Part shown: piece by piece, positions 1 to 10,726 of the stretch
Numbering within the stretch: the first letter of the stretch is position 1
How the letters are laid out: each line of letters starts with the position of its first letter
NCBI GenBank assembly: GCA_947480335.1
Contig: CANKCB010000002.1
Coordinates: forward strand, 205,861 to 269,860
Reading direction: 5' to 3'
Length of the DNA: 64,000 nucleotides
From: Gammaproteobacteria bacterium
GTDB lineage: Bacteria > Pseudomonadota > Gammaproteobacteria > Eutrophobiales > Eutrophobiaceae
The notes under the pieces: model-generated
The model's database searches: none
What the model was told of the DNA's origin: nothing
Seen by the model: the letters and a program-made list of their open reading frames with translations, nothing else
Made by a program: the position numbers and the translations under genes

Positions 1-2
1 AG

Positions 3-185
3 ATTGAGCAACGCAAAAGCAGTGAGTTGTTGGAGTTTTCCGGTATCCGAATTGCACCGGAGCAGGCAGATGCCTACAACCCGGTTTTTGATGTGACGCC
101 AGCAGAACTGGTCAGCGTGTTAATTACAGAACGTGGTGCGGTAGAGTCGCCAAACCATGAAAAAATCGCCCGACTTTTACGTTGA
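3..185 (+). CDS. mtnA: Methylthioribose-1-phosphate isomerase, C-terminal part
   Basis: Only the last 60 residues are inside the window; the 5' part lies upstream of base 1. The reading frame is open from base 3 to the TGA at 183-185. The tail carries [18 protein letters not shown] and ITERG, which match the C-terminus of MtnA, the cytosolic enzyme that isomerises methylthioribose-1-phosphate to methylthioribulose-1-phosphate in methionine salvage. Its position directly upstream of gyrA matches Pseudomonas. A methylthioinosine phosphorylase encoded at 17122-17871 would supply its substrate. Identity rests on a short stretch, but the motif match and synteny agree. Confidence 0.85.
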   Translation: MEQRKSSELLEFSGIRIAPEQADAYNPVFDVTPAELVSVLITERGAVESPNHEKIARLLR

Positions 186-355
186 AAAAAACCCCAAAAG
201 TCAACCGTTTTTTGTTGGTCAGAAACGGGTTTAAATTCCAAATCTCTGGTGTTGTTACAGGCTTTACTATGTTAGTATTTCGAACCTGAAAAACAGGTCG
301 TTTGTACTCATAAACAGCATAAGGAAACTCAGCTTTTTAACAGCCAGATCAATGC

Positions 356-2941
356 ATGTCTGAATCAGAATTCGCCCATTCAATAACCCCGGTCAATATC
401 GAAGACGAAATGCGTCAATCCTATATGGATTACGCGATGAGTGTCATCGTTGGTCGCGCCTTACCGGATGTGCGTGATGGTCTAAAGCCGGTCCATCGTC
501 GTGTACTCTATGCGATGCATGTGATGAGTAATGATTATAACAAGCCATACAAAAAGTCAGCCCGTGTGGTCGGTGATGTTATAGGTAAGTATCATCCCCA
601 CGGTGATTCAGCTGTTTACGACACCATGGTTCGTATGGCGCAGACATTCTCACTACGTTATGTGCTGGTGGATGGTCAGGGTAACTTTGGTTCGGTCGAT
701 GGCGACTCACCTGCCGCCATGCGTTATACCGAAGTGCGCATGTCCCGTATTGCGCATGAATTGTTGCTTGATATCGATAAGGAAACAGTCAAGTTTCTGG
801 ACAATTACGACGGTTCAGAAAAAGAACCCGCGGTATTACCTACACGCTTACCAAATCTGCTAATCAATGGATCCAGCGGTATCGCTGTAGGTATGGCTAC
901 CAACATACCTCCGCACAATCTGAATGAAGTGATCAGCGCCTGTATTGCCTTGATAGATAATGACCAGCTGAATGTAGGTCAGTTAATGCAGTACATACCC
1001 GGACCGGACTTTCCCACCGCCGCTATTATTAATGGATCTCAGGGTATCTATGAGGCCTACACGACCGGACGTGGACGTATTTATATGCGTGCCCGCAGTC
1101 ACATTGAAACCGATGAGGGTACCGGCGGCCATTCTATCATTGTGACAGAGCTGCCTTATCAGGTTAACAAGGCCAAGTTACTGGAAAAGATTGCTGAGCT
1201 GGTAAAGGATAAAAAGCTCACAGGAATACGCGAGTTGCGGGATGAGTCTGACAAGGATGGCATGCGCATGGTAATTGAACTGCGCAAGAATGAAGTCCCT
1301 GAAGTCATCATGAACAATCTGTATCAGCAGACACAGATGCAGAATGTATTCGGCATCAATATGGTGGCGCTGGATGATGGTCAGCCGAAGTTAATGAATC
1401 TGAAGGATATACTGCAGGCCTTTATCAAACATCGCCGTGAGATGGTGACCCTGCGCACCCTGTTTGACCTGCGCAAGGCTCGCAGCCGTGCCCACATACT
1501 TGAAGGGCTCGCGATTGCACTTGCCAATATTGATCCGATAATTGCCTTGATCAAGAAATCTCAAACACCGGCTGAAGCCAAACAGAGTCTGTTGAAACCT
1601 TTATGGGCGCCCGGTGTAGTTGTAGATATGCTGAACAGTGCCGGTGCCGATGTGTCGAGACCTGATGCACTGGCAGCAGAATACGGGTTGCAGTCCGGTG
1701 GTTACAGACTTTCTGAAATCCAGGCACAGGCCATACTTGATCTACGTCTGCAAAAACTGACCGGTCTGGAGCAGGACAAAATCATCAGTGAGTATGAAGA
1801 ACTGCTGAAAGCAATTACTGACCTGCTCGATATTCTTTCACGGCCTGAAAGATTAATGCAGGAAATACGAGATGAATTACAGGGACTAAAAGACGCCTAC
1901 GGCGATGAACGTCGCACGGAGATTATAGAGGATCACCAGAACCTGAGCATGGAAGATCTGATAACGGAAGAAGATGTCGTGGTCACCCTGTCTCATGCCG
2001 GTTATGCCAAGTCACAACAACTGGATACCTATCGCTCTCAGCGACGCGGCGGCAAGGGCAAGTCCGCAGCGGATGTCCGGGAAGAGGACTTTATTGAAAA
2101 ACTGTTTATTGCCAGCACCCATGATACCTTGCTGTGTTTCTCCAGTCGCGGTCGTCTGTACTGGATGAAAGTCTATGAATTACCGCAGGCCAGTCGAGCC
2201 TCGCGTGGTAAACCTATTGTTAACCTGTTGCCACTGGTGGAAGGTGAACGCATCAATGCGGTACTGCCTATCCGGGAGTTTACAGAAGGCAAGTACGTGT
2301 TTATGGCCACAGCTGATGGTACTGTGAAGAAAACGGCATTGACCGAATTCTCCAGGCAAAGACAAAGTGGAATTATTGCCATCAGCCTGGTGGAAGGTAA
2401 CCAGTTGGTGGATGTGAAACTGACCGATGGCAGTCAGGATGTCATGCTGTTCAGTGATGCCGGCAAGGTGGTCAGATATCGCGAGGCGAATGTGCGTGAA
2501 ATGGGACGCACAGCCAAGGGTGTCCGTGGTATTCGTCTGGAAAAGGATCAGAAACTGATTTCCCTGATTATTGTAGAGCCGGATACGACCGTGTTGACCG
2601 GTACCGAAAATGGTTATGGCAAACGGACTGTAATAGAGGATTATCCTTTAACTCAGGCCAGAGGCGGCAAGGGTGTAATATCTATCCAGACGGACGAACG
2701 TAATGGCAAGGTTGTCGGAGCCGTTCTGGTTAGGGAAGAAGACGAAATCATGTTGATCAGTGATCAGGGTACACTGATACGTACACCGGTCAGCCAGGTT
2801 TCGGTGATGGGCAGGAATACCAAGGGAGTAAGACTGGTAAATCTGAATGATACAGAAAGACTTGCAAGCCTTGAACGTATCGTTGAGGAAGACAAGGGAC
2901 TGGGAGATGAATCGCTAATTAAAGAGGATGAAAAGGTTTAA
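356..2941 (+). CDS. gyrA: DNA gyrase subunit A
   Basis: Breakage-reunion subunit of the cytoplasmic A2B2 gyrase that introduces negative supercoils. The 861-residue product has the usual length. The N-terminal domain carries the catalytic tyrosine at Y124 ([10 protein letters not shown]). The quinolone-resistance region GDSAVYDT keeps Ser85 and Asp89, equivalent to E. coli Ser83 and Asp87, so it looks wild type. The C-terminal DNA-wrapping domain holds the GyrA box QRRGGKG near residues 561-567. The ATG at 356 is the first in-frame start; AAGGAAA lies about 28 bases upstream, farther than ideal, so the exact start is slightly uncertain. The stop codon overlaps the serC start by one base. Confidence 0.97.
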   Translation: MSESEFAHSITPVNIEDEMRQSYMDYAMSVIVGRALPDVRDGLKPVHRRVLYAMHVMSNDYNKPYKKSARVVGDVIGKYHPHGDSAVYDTMVRMAQTFSLRYVLVDGQGNFGSVDGDSPAAMRYTEVRMSRIAHELLLDIDKETVKFLDNYDGSEKEPAVLPTRLPNLLINGSSGIAVGMATNIPPHNLNEVISACIALIDNDQLNVGQLMQYIPGPDFPTAAIINGSQGIYEAYTTGRGRIYMRARSHIETDEGTGGHSIIVTELPYQVNKAKLLEKIAELVKDKKLTGIRELRDESDKDGMRMVIELRKNEVPEVIMNNLYQQTQMQNVFGINMVALDDGQPKLMNLKDILQAFIKHRREMVTLRTLFDLRKARSRAHILEGLAIALANIDPIIALIKKSQTPAEAKQSLLKPLWAPGVVVDMLNSAGADVSRPDALAAEYGLQSGGYRLSEIQAQAILDLRLQKLTGLEQDKIISEYEELLKAITDLLDILSRPERLMQEIRDELQGLKDAYGDERRTEIIEDHQNLSMEDLITEEDVVVTLSHAGYAKSQQLDTYRSQRRGGKGKSAADVREEDFIEKLFIASTHDTLLCFSSRGRLYWMKVYELPQASRASRGKPIVNLLPLVEGERINAVLPIREFTEGKYVFMATADGTVKKTALTEFSRQRQSGIIAISLVEGNQLVDVKLTDGSQDVMLFSDAGKVVRYREANVREMGRTAKGVRGIRLEKDQKLISLIIVEPDTTVLTGTENGYGKRTVIEDYPLTQARGGKGVISIQTDERNGKVVGAVLVREEDEIMLISDQGTLIRTPVSQVSVMGRNTKGVRLVNLNDTERLASLERIVEEDKGLGDESLIKEDEKV

Positions 2942-4026
2942 TGGCTACTAAAACTTTTAACTTTGGTCCAGGTCCTGCGATGCTGCCGACTGAAGTAATG
3001 CAACAGGTTCAGACTGAATTACTGGACTGGAATGGTACTGGAATTTCGGTGCTGGAAATGAGTCATCGCAGTAAACATTTCCTGTCTATAGCAGAAGCGG
3101 CAGAAAAAGACTTGCGTGAATTGTTGTCTATCCCGTCCAATTACAAGTTACTGTATGTTGCTGGTGGTGCGACGGCAATGATGAGTATGGTGCCGTTGAA
3201 TCTACTGGCACAAGGTGGTACGGGTGATTACGTCGTTACAGGTACCTGGTCAGAGAAGGCCTACGGTGAAGCCAAACGTCTGGGTAAAATTAATCTGGCA
3301 GGCACCTCCAAGGCTGAAAAATATTACACCATACCGGATCGGAACAGCTGGAAATTGAGTGCTGATTCGGCCTATCTTTATTATACCGACAATGAAACCA
3401 TAGCCGGTGTTGAATTTGTCGATACGCCGGATGTCGGAAATATACCGCTGGTTTGCGATATGACCTCCAACTTCCTGTCGCGGCCATTTGATATCAACAA
3501 ATACGGAGTTGTCTTTGCCAGTGCGCAAAAGAATTTTGGCCCAGCCGGTCTGGCCTGTGTCGTAGTTCGTGAGGATCTGATTGGCAAGGCCGGTCCCCAG
3601 GTGCCTTTTCTGTGCGATTTCAAGATTTACGCAGACAACGAATCCATGTTCAATACGCCACCGACTTTCGCCTGGTATATGGCAGGACTGATTTACAAAT
3701 GGACTCTGAAGCAGGGTGGTTTAAAGTCTATGCAGCAAAGGGCCAATCAACGTTCGGATAGATTGTATGACACCATTGATACATGCGAGTTTTATAGCAA
3801 TCCGATTGACAGGCAGTTTCGTTCAAAAATGAATGTACCGTTTATTCTCAAGGATGATGCGCTGAACGATGCCTTCCTGGCAGAAGCAAAGAAAAATGGG
3901 TTGATTGAGTTAAAAGGTCATCGCAGTGTCGGTGGAATGCGCGCCAGTATATATAATGCAATGACGATGGATGGTATTGAGGCCTTGGTCAGCTTCATGC
4001 TGGACTTTGCCAAACGCCATGGCTGA
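2941..4026 (+). CDS. serC: Phosphoserine aminotransferase
   Basis: PLP enzyme that converts 3-phosphohydroxypyruvate to phosphoserine in serine synthesis and also acts in pyridoxal phosphate synthesis. The 361 residues match the family length. It begins with FNFGPGPAMLP, has the PLP phosphate site AGGATAMMSM near residue 74-83, and the Schiff-base lysine K197 in SAQKNFGPAGL. The ATG shares one base with the gyrA stop, so translation is probably coupled. The gyrA-serC-pheA order is the Pseudomonas order. Confidence 0.96.
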   Translation: MATKTFNFGPGPAMLPTEVMQQVQTELLDWNGTGISVLEMSHRSKHFLSIAEAAEKDLRELLSIPSNYKLLYVAGGATAMMSMVPLNLLAQGGTGDYVVTGTWSEKAYGEAKRLGKINLAGTSKAEKYYTIPDRNSWKLSADSAYLYYTDNETIAGVEFVDTPDVGNIPLVCDMTSNFLSRPFDINKYGVVFASAQKNFGPAGLACVVVREDLIGKAGPQVPFLCDFKIYADNESMFNTPPTFAWYMAGLIYKWTLKQGGLKSMQQRANQRSDRLYDTIDTCEFYSNPIDRQFRSKMNVPFILKDDALNDAFLAEAKKNGLIELKGHRSVGGMRASIYNAMTMDGIEALVSFMLDFAKRHG

Positions 4027-4079
4027 TATTCATCTTAACCGGATATGTTGGCGTAGTTTTACTGATCCCGTCTAAGGTC

Positions 4080-5165
4080 ATGACTACTGACAGCAAACTG
4101 GCCAGGATTCGTGAACGCATAGATGAAATTGATAATCATCTGGTTCAGTTAATCAGTAATCGTGCCGCGTTGGCAGCTGAAATTGCCAACATCAAAAAAA
4201 ATGATGGTGCCGATGCCGTATTTTACCGGCCTGAGCGCGAAGCCCAGATTCTGAAGCGGGTAATCAGTGAAAACAAGGGGCCCTTGTCCAACGAAGCCAT
4301 AGCGATCCTGTTTCGCGAGCTGATGTCAGCATGCCTGGCATTGGAACAACAATTAAAAGTAGCCTTTCTGGGGCCGGAAGGTACGTTTACCCATACCGCT
4401 GCATTACGACATTTCGGCCATTCTGTACAAACAGTAGCACTGTCAGGTATAGATCAGGTATTCCATCAGGTAGAATCGCGTGCCTGCCAGTACGGTGTTG
4501 TACCTGTAGAAAATTCCATTGAAGGTATGATCAACCATACATTGGATTTGTTGATAAATTCGAGTCTGAAAATCAGTGGTGAAGTTGAATTGCGCATACA
4601 TCAACAATTGATGAGCAAGGCAGCTTCAATAGACAAAATCAAAAAAATTTATTCGCATCAACAATCGCTCGCTCAGTGTCGTTCATGGCTGGATAATCAT
4701 CTGCCTGGAATAGAACGTATTGCGGTCAGCAGTAATGCCGAAGCAGCGCGCATTGCTACGGGGGATTCCTCTGCGGCCGCAATTGCAGGCGAGGCGGCGG
4801 CAAGCCTGTATCAACTACCGATACTGGAAAGTAATATTGAAGATGAGGCGGATAATTCCACACGGTTTTTAATCATCGCTGAAAAGGACTCGCAACCTTC
4901 AGGTGATGACAAGACCTCGCTACTGTTTACCATGCCAAGTAAACCAGGCACATTGCTGAAAATGTTGTCCTGCTTTGCAGACAATAATATAAATATGACC
5001 AGAATCGAATCCCGACCTTCACGTAGAGGCCTGTGGGAATATGTGTTCTTTGTCGATATCGATGGGCATATTCGAAATGAGAATGTTGTTTCGGCTCTTG
5101 AACGCCTTGAAACAGAAGCATCGATGGTCAAGATTCTGGGGTCCTATCCCAAAGCAGTATTATAG
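4080..5165 (+). CDS. pheA: Bifunctional chorismate mutase / prephenate dehydratase
   Basis: Converts chorismate to prephenate and then phenylpyruvate, the committed route to phenylalanine. Domains in order are an AroQ-type chorismate mutase (residues about 5-90, RIRERIDEIDNHLVQLI), prephenate dehydratase (about 93-270, starting VAFLGPEGTFTHTAA), and an ACT domain (about 280-355). The ACT domain has the ESRPS motif, which in this family takes part in phenylalanine feedback inhibition. At 361 residues it is full length. A purine-rich AAGG sits only one base upstream of the ATG, so start spacing is unusually tight. In Pseudomonas hisC follows; here it is absent and tyrA comes next. Confidence 0.96.
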   Translation: MTTDSKLARIRERIDEIDNHLVQLISNRAALAAEIANIKKNDGADAVFYRPEREAQILKRVISENKGPLSNEAIAILFRELMSACLALEQQLKVAFLGPEGTFTHTAALRHFGHSVQTVALSGIDQVFHQVESRACQYGVVPVENSIEGMINHTLDLLINSSLKISGEVELRIHQQLMSKAASIDKIKKIYSHQQSLAQCRSWLDNHLPGIERIAVSSNAEAARIATGDSSAAAIAGEAAASLYQLPILESNIEDEADNSTRFLIIAEKDSQPSGDDKTSLLFTMPSKPGTLLKMLSCFADNNINMTRIESRPSRRGLWEYVFFVDIDGHIRNENVVSALERLETEASMVKILGSYPKAVL

Positions 5166-5257
5166 TACCCGATTTAAGCCACTCTATCGGATGAGTTTTT
5201 CAGGCCTTTATATTTATAATAGATCTTACGGGTAAACACATTCAGAACAATTGTTAT

Positions 5258-6151
5258 ATGTTGATTAACAAACTGGCAATTATCGGCGTAGGCCTTATCG
5301 GCGGCTCGCTTGCACGTGCCTTGCGTCGTGCAGGAGTCTGTAAGCATATCAGCGGTTACGGACGTAATCAGTTGAGCATGCAAAAGGCGTTAGAGCTGGG
5401 AGTTATCGATGACTATTCCGATGATATCACCCGTGTTGTGAATAATGCCGATGTGGTGGTACTGGCGACTCCGCTTGCTACCATCGAACCCTTGCTTGAG
5501 AGTCTTAAGGCCGCCATAAAGCCACACACTATTATAACGGATGTCGGCAGTGCCAAAGCCAGTGTCGTGCGTGCAGCACGCAAGGTTCTGAATAACAGTC
5601 TGGAGCGGTTCGTACCAGGTCATCCAATTGCCGGCACCGAACAAAGTGGGGTAGAAGCTTCATTTGCCGACCTGTTTGTCGATCATATGGTGATCCTGAC
5701 GCCGCTGGAGGAAAACGACCCTGAAGCTGTCAGCTTGATTCGTCAAATGTGGGAAGTTTGCGGAGCGACAGTCGTATCACTGTCTGTTGATCATCATGAT
5801 CAGGTACTGGCCGCTACCAGTCATTTGCCACATGTGCTGGCCTATGCGTTGATTGATTGTCTGGCCACCATGGATGAGCACGATGAAATTTTCCGGTTTT
5901 CAGCCGGTGGGTTCAGGGATTTTACCCGGATAGCCTCCAGTAGCCCCGAAATGTGGAGTGATATCTGCATTGCCAATCGTGAAAACCTGTTACAGGTCAT
6001 AGATCAATTTGCAAATCATCTGGGAGAAATATCTGCATTGATACGCAGCAATGACTCAGACCGATTGCGGAAAGTTTTTGCCAGAGCAAAACAAACCAGG
6101 GATACCATGCTCGCAGAACGACAGACATTGCTGACAAAAACCAAAAACTGA
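5258..6151 (+). CDS. tyrA: Prephenate dehydrogenase
   Basis: NAD-dependent oxidative decarboxylation of prephenate (or arogenate) in tyrosine synthesis. The N-terminal Rossmann motif is VGLIGGSLARALRRAG near residues 11-26. The conserved HPIAGTEQSG segment is around residues 124-133. At 297 residues it is a stand-alone dehydrogenase: no fused chorismate mutase as in enterics, no fused AroA as in Pseudomonas, and no ACT extension. It lies 92 bases after pheA and 24 bases before aroA, inside the same probable operon. The ribosome-binding site is weak. Confidence 0.93.
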   Translation: MLINKLAIIGVGLIGGSLARALRRAGVCKHISGYGRNQLSMQKALELGVIDDYSDDITRVVNNADVVVLATPLATIEPLLESLKAAIKPHTIITDVGSAKASVVRAARKVLNNSLERFVPGHPIAGTEQSGVEASFADLFVDHMVILTPLEENDPEAVSLIRQMWEVCGATVVSLSVDHHDQVLAATSHLPHVLAYALIDCLATMDEHDEIFRFSAGGFRDFTRIASSSPEMWSDICIANRENLLQVIDQFANHLGEISALIRSNDSDRLRKVFARAKQTRDTMLAERQTLLTKTKN

Positions 6152-6175
6152 TTTATTTACACCGGAATTTTTCTG

Positions 6176-7501
6176 ATGCTGCCCTCCAAACGTATAGATT
6201 ATATTTCCATGCCAGTCACTGGACTGTCTGGTCGCACACAAGTACCTGGTGACAAATCGATATCCCATCGCGCCATCATATTTGGTGCGATTGCAGAGGG
6301 TGTCACGCACATCACAGGTTTTCTTGATAGTGCAGATACGATTGCTACGGCCAATGTGTTCCGGGAAATGGGTGTACGTATAGACAGAAACGTCGATTCA
6401 ATGACGGTACACGGTGTGGGTTTGCGTGGGCTTAAGCCATCCTCCGCTCCGTTATATTTCGGGAATTCAGGGACATCTGTAAGATTACTCTCCGGTGTGC
6501 TTGCCGGCCAGCGGTTCAATTCTGAATTGATTGGTGATGAATCCCTGATGCAAAGACCGATGCGCAGGGTAGTACTGCCTCTTAAAGAAATGGGTGCCAA
6601 TATCGATTGTACCGATATGGGAACCTTGCCGATGCGTATTACGGGAGGCAACCAGCTGCATGGTATTACCTACAAAACTCCGGTAGCCAGTGCACAGTTG
6701 AAATCCTGCTTGCTACTCGCCGGTCTGTATGCAAACAGTGCCACAACCATCATTGAACCTGCTGTGACGCGCGACCATACGGAAAGAATGTTACCCGGTT
6801 TCGGATGCAAGGTTTCCACTATCGATCATACGGTAGTACTGCAACCGGGTGCCCTGAGCGGCACCCGAGTCAATGTTCCTGGTGATATATCGTCGGCCAC
6901 ATTTTTTATGGTGGCGGCGAGTATTTGTCCTGGCGCCGATATTGTACTGGAAAATATTGGAATTAATCCCACCCGACACGCGGTGATTGAAATTTTACAG
7001 CGTATGGGCGCAGACATTCGTGTTGAAAACTTGACAGGGAATCAGAATGTTGAGCCGGTTGCAAACATTCAGGTGAAATACAGACCACTCTCGGCAATCA
7101 TAATACCATCTCATCTGGTACCTATCGCCATTGATGAGATTCCTGCTTTATTGATTGCGGCGGCCTATGCGCAAGGGACAACAATATTGCGCGATGCGGC
7201 TGAACTCAGGGTCAAGGAAAGTGATCGGATTGACGCCATGGCAGAAGGATTGACCAGACTGGGAGTTTCAGTTGTTACCAGACCCGATGGAATGGAAGTG
7301 ACTGGCGGATCCATTCAGGGAGGAACGGTGAACAGTTTCGGTGACCACCGAATAGCCATGGCATTTGCCGTTTCAGCTATCGGCGCACATGCTCCGGTAA
7401 AAGTTCAGGATTGCATCAACGTGAATACCTCTTTTCCGGGGTTTGTGGAACTGGCAAACTCACTCGGTATGAATATCGCCACTGAACAGTCTGATGTCTG
7501 A
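6176..7501 (+). CDS. aroA: 5-enolpyruvylshikimate-3-phosphate synthase
   Basis: Joins shikimate-3-phosphate and phosphoenolpyruvate in the shikimate pathway; cytosolic. Motifs are PGDKSISHRA near residue 24, GNSGTSVRLL near residue 99 and RVKESDRI in the C-terminal half. The GNSGT loop keeps the glycine equivalent to E. coli Gly96. At 441 residues the length is normal. An alternative start is the in-frame ATG at 6209, just before the conserved PGDK segment. The 3' end overlaps cmk by 8 bases. Confidence 0.95.
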   Translation: MLPSKRIDYISMPVTGLSGRTQVPGDKSISHRAIIFGAIAEGVTHITGFLDSADTIATANVFREMGVRIDRNVDSMTVHGVGLRGLKPSSAPLYFGNSGTSVRLLSGVLAGQRFNSELIGDESLMQRPMRRVVLPLKEMGANIDCTDMGTLPMRITGGNQLHGITYKTPVASAQLKSCLLLAGLYANSATTIIEPAVTRDHTERMLPGFGCKVSTIDHTVVLQPGALSGTRVNVPGDISSATFFMVAASICPGADIVLENIGINPTRHAVIEILQRMGADIRVENLTGNQNVEPVANIQVKYRPLSAIIIPSHLVPIAIDEIPALLIAAAYAQGTTILRDAAELRVKESDRIDAMAEGLTRLGVSVVTRPDGMEVTGGSIQGGTVNSFGDHRIAMAFAVSAIGAHAPVKVQDCINVNTSFPGFVELANSLGMNIATEQSDV

Positions 7502-8201
7502 TATCCCTGTTATCACGGTTGATGGACCGAGTGGCACCGGCAAGGGCACAATCTGTATACAACTGGCAACACGACTGCACTGGCATTTTCTAGATAGCGG
7601 AGCGTTCTATCGCACATTGGCGCTGGATGCGCTAAGCACAGGAATTGGTCTGGAAGACAGTCAGGCACTTCATCATTTGGCTACTCACCTGGATATCGCT
7701 TTTAAGCCTGATGTGAATGGTACATCAGTAGCTATTTGCCTTCGAAATGAAGAGGTTAGCGCAGATATCCGTTCAGAGAAATGCGGCAATGCAGCATCCA
7801 AAATTGCGGTATATCCTTTAGTGAGAAACGGCTTATTAAGCCGTCAACGTGCATTTAAACGTCTACCTGGCTTGATTGCAGATGGCAGAGATATGGGCAC
7901 GGTAGTCTTCCCGGAGGCACAGTTAAAAATTTATCTGACCGCCAGTGCAGAGGCGCGTGCAAAAAGACGCTATAAACAGTTGAAAGAACAAGGGTTTAGT
8001 GTTAACCTTGCCCGCCTTTCGGCCGAGATAGCTGAGCGTGACGAAAGGGATTTACAGCGTTCGGTGTCACCATTAATACCTGCTGCTGAAGCAATTATTA
8101 TCGACACGACCGACGTAAATAGAGAAGAGGTTGATCAACAGGTTATGGCTCTGGTTCGCAAAACCTTTCCACATACTGTTGGTCAGCTACCGATAAACTA
8201 A
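7494..8201 (+). CDS. cmk: Cytidylate kinase
   Basis: Phosphorylates CMP and dCMP using ATP. The P-loop GPSGTGKGT lies at residues about 11-19, and the NMP-binding segment RDMGTVVFP follows in the C-terminal half. At 235 residues it has the bacterial length. The ATG lies inside the end of aroA, an 8-base overlap that suggests coupled translation, and rpsA follows 64 bases downstream. The cmk-rpsA-ihfB order is widely conserved in gammaproteobacteria. Confidence 0.96.
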   Translation: MSDIPVITVDGPSGTGKGTICIQLATRLHWHFLDSGAFYRTLALDALSTGIGLEDSQALHHLATHLDIAFKPDVNGTSVAICLRNEEVSADIRSEKCGNAASKIAVYPLVRNGLLSRQRAFKRLPGLIADGRDMGTVVFPEAQLKIYLTASAEARAKRRYKQLKEQGFSVNLARLSAEIAERDERDLQRSVSPLIPAAEAIIIDTTDVNREEVDQQVMALVRKTFPHTVGQLPIN

Positions 8202-8265
8202 ACAGATCGGACCATTCTGCTGGCATACCGCTGTGCAGGATTACTGATCAGGAAATGTATATTTC

Positions 8266-9939
8266 ATGAGTGAAAGTTTCGCAGAATTATTTGAACAGAG
8301 TCAGTTGAACTCCAAGATGCACCCCGGCAGTATCATTAACGGTATTGTTATTGATATTAATGCAGACAGTGTTGTTGTTAATGCCGGTCTGAAATCCGAG
8401 GCATATATTCCCATTGAGCAATTTTACAATGAGAAAGGTGAGCTCGAAGTAAGCGTGGGTGAAAGAGTTGATGTGGCGCTGGATGCAGTTGAGGACGGTT
8501 ATGGTGAAACCAGACTGTCTCGTGAAAAAGCCAAACGATTGCTGGCCTGGGTATTCCTCGAAAAGGCGCATCTGTCTGGCGAAACCGTAATCGGTGTAAT
8601 TACCGAGCGGGTCAAGGGTGGATTTACAGTTGATATCGACAAGGTCAGGGCATTTTTGCCGGGATCGCTCGTGGACACCCGTCCGGTTCGTGATACTTCT
8701 TATCTTGAAGGCAAGCCGCTTGAATTCAAGGTTATCAAGATTGATCAGAAACGTAACAACGTTGTTGTGTCCCGTCGTGCTGTTGTTGAGAGTGAAAGTT
8801 CAGCAGAACGTGATGCCATGCTTGAGAAAATTACCGAAGGTGCAGTGGTCAAGGGCGTGGTCAAGAACCTTACTGACTACGGTGCGTTCCTTGATCTGGG
8901 TGGTATAGATGGTTTGCTGCACATAACTGATATGGCCTGGAAGCGTGTAAAGGATCCGGGTGAGATAGTAAGCATCGGTGCAGAAATTGATGTGAAGGTC
9001 CTGAAGTTTGATCGTGAACGTAACCGCGTATCGTTGGGTCTGAAACAGATGGGCGAGGATCCATGGACCGATTTAACCCGCCGACTGCCTGAAGGCAGTC
9101 GTCTGCGTGGCAAGGTCACAAACATTGCTGACTATGGTTGCTTTGTCGAACTTGAAGAAGGCGTTGAAGGCTTGGTTCACGTGTCAGAAATGGACTGGAC
9201 CAACAAAAACGTTCATCCATCCAAGATAGTTCATATCGGTGATGAGGTTGATATCGTTATTCTTGATATCGATCAGGAACGTAGAAGAATTTCACTGGGT
9301 ATGAAACAGTGCCAGCCCAATCCCTGGGAACAGTTTGCTGCTACCTATAACAAGGGTGACAAGGTTGTTGGTACTATCAAATCAATTACTGATTTCGGAA
9401 TATTTATTGGTCTGGAAGGCGGAATTGACGGGTTGGTACATTTGTCAGATGTGTCCTGGTCTGATGAAAGTGATGACGCCATTCGCAAGTTCCAGAAAGG
9501 TGACGAGATTGAAACCACCGTGCTGGGCGTAGATGCAGAACGTGAAAGGATTTCGCTTGGTATCAAGCAGCTTGAAAAGGATCCATTCTCTATTTTTGTG
9601 GCCGAGCATCCCAAAGGCAGCATAGTAAAATCCACTGTCATCGCAGTTGAGCAGAAGAATGTGACTGTTCAACTCGCAGAAGGAGTGGAAGGGCAGATGA
9701 AGGTCAGCGAATTGTCTATAGACAAGAAAGTTGAAGATGCGCGTATGCTGGTCAAGGAAGGTGATGAACTGGAAGTTAAAATTACCGCGGTTGATCGTAA
9801 AAAACGCACAGTAGCTGTATCTGTACGTGCCAAGGAGTCGGATGAAGAAAGTGCAGCTGTTCGCGAGTACGCTCCGGATTCTTCAAGCGGTGCAAAACTG
9901 GGTGATTTGTTGAAGGAACATCTGGAAAACAACAACTAG
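8266..9939 (+). CDS. rpsA: 30S ribosomal protein S1
   Basis: RNA-binding protein of the small subunit that helps recruit and unfold mRNA at initiation. The 557 residues, the same length as E. coli S1, comprise six S1/OB repeats. Recurrent markers include [31 protein letters not shown] and [20 protein letters not shown] lies upstream of the ATG. The first two repeats are more diverged, as expected for the ribosome-anchoring domains. It lies in the cmk-rpsA-ihfB block. Confidence 0.98.
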   Translation: MSESFAELFEQSQLNSKMHPGSIINGIVIDINADSVVVNAGLKSEAYIPIEQFYNEKGELEVSVGERVDVALDAVEDGYGETRLSREKAKRLLAWVFLEKAHLSGETVIGVITERVKGGFTVDIDKVRAFLPGSLVDTRPVRDTSYLEGKPLEFKVIKIDQKRNNVVVSRRAVVESESSAERDAMLEKITEGAVVKGVVKNLTDYGAFLDLGGIDGLLHITDMAWKRVKDPGEIVSIGAEIDVKVLKFDRERNRVSLGLKQMGEDPWTDLTRRLPEGSRLRGKVTNIADYGCFVELEEGVEGLVHVSEMDWTNKNVHPSKIVHIGDEVDIVILDIDQERRRISLGMKQCQPNPWEQFAATYNKGDKVVGTIKSITDFGIFIGLEGGIDGLVHLSDVSWSDESDDAIRKFQKGDEIETTVLGVDAERERISLGIKQLEKDPFSIFVAEHPKGSIVKSTVIAVEQKNVTVQLAEGVEGQMKVSELSIDKKVEDARMLVKEGDELEVKITAVDRKKRTVAVSVRAKESDEESAAVREYAPDSSSGAKLGDLLKEHLENNN

Positions 9940-9991
9940 CTGAAAAATCGGCTAACTTAATATATCTGAAAACTGTGACTGACTAAAACTT

Positions 9992-10309
9992 ATGACTAAA
10001 TCAGAACTGATTGAATCATTGGCAAAACGGCAAATGCAACTTGCCTACAAGGATGTTGAGTTGGCGGTTAAAACCATACTGGAACATATGGCGAACGCTC
10101 TTTCCAATGGCGAACGCATAGAAATCCGTGGATTTGGCAGTTTTTCACTACACTATCGTCCCCCGAGAGTAGGTCGTAACCCGAAATCAGGGGATCCAGT
10201 ATCTCTGCCCGCAAAATATGTACCGCACTTCAAGCCTGGCAAACAGTTACGTGATCGGATAGATCAGACCAAGGATATTCCGATTACGCTGGCAAAAGAC
10301 GAAGATTGA
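9992..10309 (+). CDS. ihfB: Integration host factor beta subunit
   Basis: DNA-bending nucleoid protein that acts as a heterodimer with IhfA in recombination, replication and transcription. The 105 residues contain the HU/IHF signature: [15 protein letters not shown] near residues 42-56, then [10 protein letters not shown] and the arm end [13 protein letters not shown]. The HYR and PHFKPGK segments favour IhfB over HU. It lies 52 bases after rpsA. Its stop codon is embedded in a long perfect hairpin (10304-10338). Confidence 0.96.
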   Translation: MTKSELIESLAKRQMQLAYKDVELAVKTILEHMANALSNGERIEIRGFGSFSLHYRPPRVGRNPKSGDPVSLPAKYVPHFKPGKQLRDRIDQTKDIPITLAKDED

Positions 10310-10338
10310 TATGCCGGAATGGTTCCGGCATATCAATC
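10304..10338 (+). terminator. 16-bp perfect hairpin overlapping the ihfB stop codon
   Basis: Bases 10304-10319 and 10323-10338 are exact reverse complements separated by a 3-base loop (TGG). The left arm contains the ihfB stop TGA at 10307-10309. No T-run follows, so it does not look like a classical intrinsic terminator. It could be a partial terminator, an mRNA 3'-end stabiliser or an RNase processing site between ihfB and lapA. The structure is directly visible; the role is inferred. Confidence 0.6.
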
Positions 10339-10432
10339 CATCAGGTTATTCCCGCAACGATTTGTACTATAAAGTACAAGAATGCTATTCGCTGGCAGGA
10401 TGATTATTTAACTTGTGATATCCGAGGGCCGT

Positions 10433-10720
10433 ATGTTACGCATCATCAGGTTTATTTTTGTACTTCTGATCATTTTCTCCGGTTTAGCCATGCATTTGCG
10501 TAATGACCAGTCTGTTGTGTTCGATTACTATCTCGGTGTAACCGAGGCCTCTTTTTCCATATTCCTAATCATTGCCCTTACAAGTGGAACCTTGCTGGGT
10601 GCCATTACCTGTTTGCCTGTAATATTGAGACAAAAGCGTGAAAACAGGGTGTTGTTATCCAGACTCAGGTTGTGTGAGAAGGAACTGGATAATCTCAGGG
10701 TTATTCCGGCCAGAAACTAG
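10433..10720 (+). CDS. lapA: LapA-family inner-membrane protein
   Basis: Small membrane protein (YciS/LapA family) that works with LapB in controlling lipopolysaccharide synthesis. The start is placed at the ATG at 10433 because GAGGG lies 4 bases upstream; a GTG at 10415 in the same frame has no such site. This gives 95 residues. There are two hydrophobic segments (about residues 3-17 and 37-62), then a short charged cytoplasmic tail resembling a coiled coil. It is followed 6 bases later by lapB, the usual pairing. Confidence 0.88.
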   Translation: MLRIIRFIFVLLIIFSGLAMHLRNDQSVVFDYYLGVTEASFSIFLIIALTSGTLLGAITCLPVILRQKRENRVLLSRLRLCEKELDNLRVIPARN

Positions 10721-10726
10721 AAACAG

